DNA from: Oasisia sp. SBJ-2009
Lineage: Eukaryota; Annelida; Polychaeta; Sabellida; Siboglinidae
Reading direction: 5' to 3'
DNA length: 64,000 nucleotides
Assembly: GCA_964017155.1 (NCBI GenBank)
Contig: OZ024857.1
Coordinates: 19,765,904 to 19,829,903 of the forward strand
A program made the translations under genes and the position numbers. Shown here one piece after another: positions 1 through 64,000 of the stretch. How positions within the stretch are numbered: the stretch's first letter is position 1; each line of letters opens with the position of its first letter. The notes below the pieces were generated by a model. It was given only the letters and a program-made list of their open reading frames with translations. It was not told the DNA's origin and made no database searches.

Positions 1-113
1 GAATGACACACCCTGAGGAAATGACACACCCTGACTGAAACAGACACCAGGCCTATGAATACCCCTACACTGACCAGATGACAGGAGACCAACGACCAAC
101 CACAGACACCCAC
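1..113 (-). other. Start of intron downstream of exon 45
   Basis: The sequence directly left of exon 45 begins with its donor GTGGGT (minus strand, 108-113). A short direct repeat of about 20 bp (AATGACACACCCTGA type) sits at 2-35. No further exon is visible before the window edge, so the rest of the gene continues off the left side. Confidence 0.6.
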
Positions 114-62019
<61,906 letters not shown>

Positions 62020-64000
62020 CTACAACCAACAATTTAATAACTTGTGTACTGACTGATAATGATAGCGCTATACATATGTAGGCCTACACAGTGAGAGCTA
62101 CAAGTGCCTACAACATTTGTATACTAACAATTACATGTATACATACTGGCAGCAACATATGTAGGCATGACTGGTAGTGCCTGTCGTACACATGGTATAC
62201 TGAAAACTACACATTATGATGGTGGAGATTTGCAAACAGGCTGAGTGCATTAATCAGAGCATTGTGTATACGCTTATTACACTATACTAATACTATATAC
62301 ACATCAAGTACATTCATGTATGCTAATCATCCATAGATCATAGATGTTACAAATGAGTACATCGACAACTATCATGTGTACAGATATAGCGAGTGTGTGT
62401 GTATGCACGTGCATGCAAATGCGTGGGTGTGTACATGGTGTCTTTGGAGTGTATATGTGTGTATGCATGCAAACATATCATAACATATGAATTCAGAGAA
62501 TTGTCTACTACATGAAAATGTACAGTAAAAAAAAATATTTTTATCTGAAAAATAATACTTAAAATTTAATGTACTGTATTTATTTAGAAACATATACACT
62601 GTATATGAAACCTATAGGTGTCTGAATATACTGACAATTTACCTAAAAACAATGATTTTAGTATACATACAAGTTGCAATTTTGTTAAATATTTTTCTAT
62701 ATTTATTTATAGATTTACAAGTGAACAAATGGCATACTTATTTGGTGGTGATGAAGGTTGTATCGTTGGATTATAAAACATTTGTTCCATCTGATGAGTG
62801 GCAATGTGAGTACTGTGAGTGTTAATTTCCTGGTTCGCTTCTTTAACTCAGGAAACTACCAGGCTTTTGGGAAATTACACAGGAAAGTGGATCATGGCAG
62901 GATGACTGATGCCTCTGGCAAAGTGCATTTATTGTTGATTTGCTGGAAGATTAAGCAAACACAGGTAAATCAATAAAACACAGGTCCTGGTTGATAGAGC
63001 TATGGTGGGATTAATGCTCTTGATGCCTCTGGTAATGTAAAGGTATTTACTCTAAAATCTGAGACAGAAGTGTCTGTTCGTATCAATTCCAATTCTGAAG
63101 AAAAAAACCCGATGTTGTCCAAAACATTAACATTTATTCTGACCTATGTCTTCCATTAGTATAAATTAGACTACAGGAGCACATGTACTTAGAAATTAGT
63201 GCCATTCAGTGCATCATATGGTTCACCCATCATACACACTTACCATAGACTGCCATCGTTAAAATAACATTTGTTTATTTAAAGAAACCTTGATAAATAA
63301 AAAACATGTACATCAATGTTTTCCCTACATGTCTTTTTGTGCAGCTGTTGAAGTGAAGGGTAAACATTCTAAATATAGTATTAATTTATTTATTTATCAG
63401 ACGCATAATGCTTAACCTGGTCTGCATGTATCCAGTAGTAATGCTATCTAGAAGAAATGTTCAATAAGTAATATCATTATTTTAGAGATTACTCTAGATA
63501 CCAGATAAAGAATACTCAGAACTGTATTCTTATAAGGTAATAAAACAGATTTCATTTAGAGCTAGACACTGCCTCTGTAAAAAATATTTACACTAAGTGA
63601 TTAATCATGATTTTGCAATCAAACCCAACAAAGGCAACAAATAAAAAGCATCTTTGGCAAAGAAACCTGCATGTCTGTATTTGTAATATATTCTGTCACG
63701 CCATCCAGGATTAATTAAACATTAATTAATGTCTAGCAATTGCTTGAGGCTGTAGTTCTGGTTCAGATTTCTGATAATGGATTAGATCAAAGCCTGCTAC
63801 TGTTAGGAAACCTTCCTTCTTCCCATGAACTGATCAGTGCTCTAGTGAGTATGATTTCAAGTGTGACAGGGCACACTTTGTGGTATTTGCCCTTCACAAT
63901 GTGGCACTTATTGGCTAGTTATCAAAATGTAATCTTTTATTATTTTATCTTTATATATATCATATATATCGTCATAATATTTTATTATCTTTACATGTTA
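62020..64000 (-). other. Intron upstream of exon 1, no gene seen
   Basis: 2.0 kb of AT-rich sequence. A plus-strand 72-codon frame at 62758-62976 has no family signature. I see no cysteine-rich exon, promoter signature or CpG-rich island, so the 5' end of the gene is probably further right. Confidence 0.5.

Noticed and set aside
62758..62976. Possible upstream exon or gene on the plus strand
   Set aside because: No Cys pattern, no recognisable domain, and wrong strand for the host gene.

Overview
This window looks like a stretch of metazoan nuclear genome, most likely a marine invertebrate. A mollusc or another lophotrochozoan is plausible, but nothing here proves a clade. The reasons are small exons with canonical GT-AG introns, AT-rich introns, tRNA-headed SINEs, the 3' end of a CR1-like LINE, several non-autonomous DNA transposons, and many minisatellites and microsatellites. 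I see no operons, ribosome binding sites, CRISPR arrays or viral genes.

One gene fills almost the whole window. It lies on the minus strand and I resolve 45 consecutive exons, from 62019 (5'-most seen) down to 114 (3'-most seen). All are internal: the first begins in phase 1 and the last ends in phase 1, so both the start codon and the stop codon lie outside. Every exon has an AG acceptor and a GT donor, and all 44 exon-exon joins keep the reading frame. The exons sum to 7944 nt, a stop-free stretch of 2648 codons. By hand count about 287 residues (~11%) are cysteine. The protein is a long run of the CPxGxYC / CxxGTY cysteine-rich module of the ephrin-receptor-like (GCC2/GCC3) family, which is extracellular in known proteins. 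I see no kinase, transmembrane, lectin or protease domain in the visible part, so its role is unknown.

Layout: 62-37 kb (exons 1-15) codes for short modules of the CPAGK-C / CPAGY-C type, with a large 9.5-kb intron (52.4-61.9 kb) near the 5' side. The region 36-0.1 kb (exons 16-45) codes for tyrosine-rich GYYCPxG modules with many N-glycosylation sequons. Introns hold the rest: a 71-74-bp array that repeatedly copies the splice acceptor and start of exon 39 (7.9-9.4 kb); a 55-copy, 49-bp array (28.65-31.36 kb); arrays of 77, 9, 24 and 53 bp; a TTAA-flanked element (6.5-7.6 kb); a pogo-like TA-flanked element (10.6-12.0 kb); an 887-bp inverted-repeat element (17.0-17.9 kb); a MITE family with three copies; SINE copies; and a LINE 3' end inserted inside a minisatellite.

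Exons are numbered in transcript order, exon 1 being the 5'-most one visible. Calls rest on reading the sequence and on splice-frame logic only; no database search was possible.
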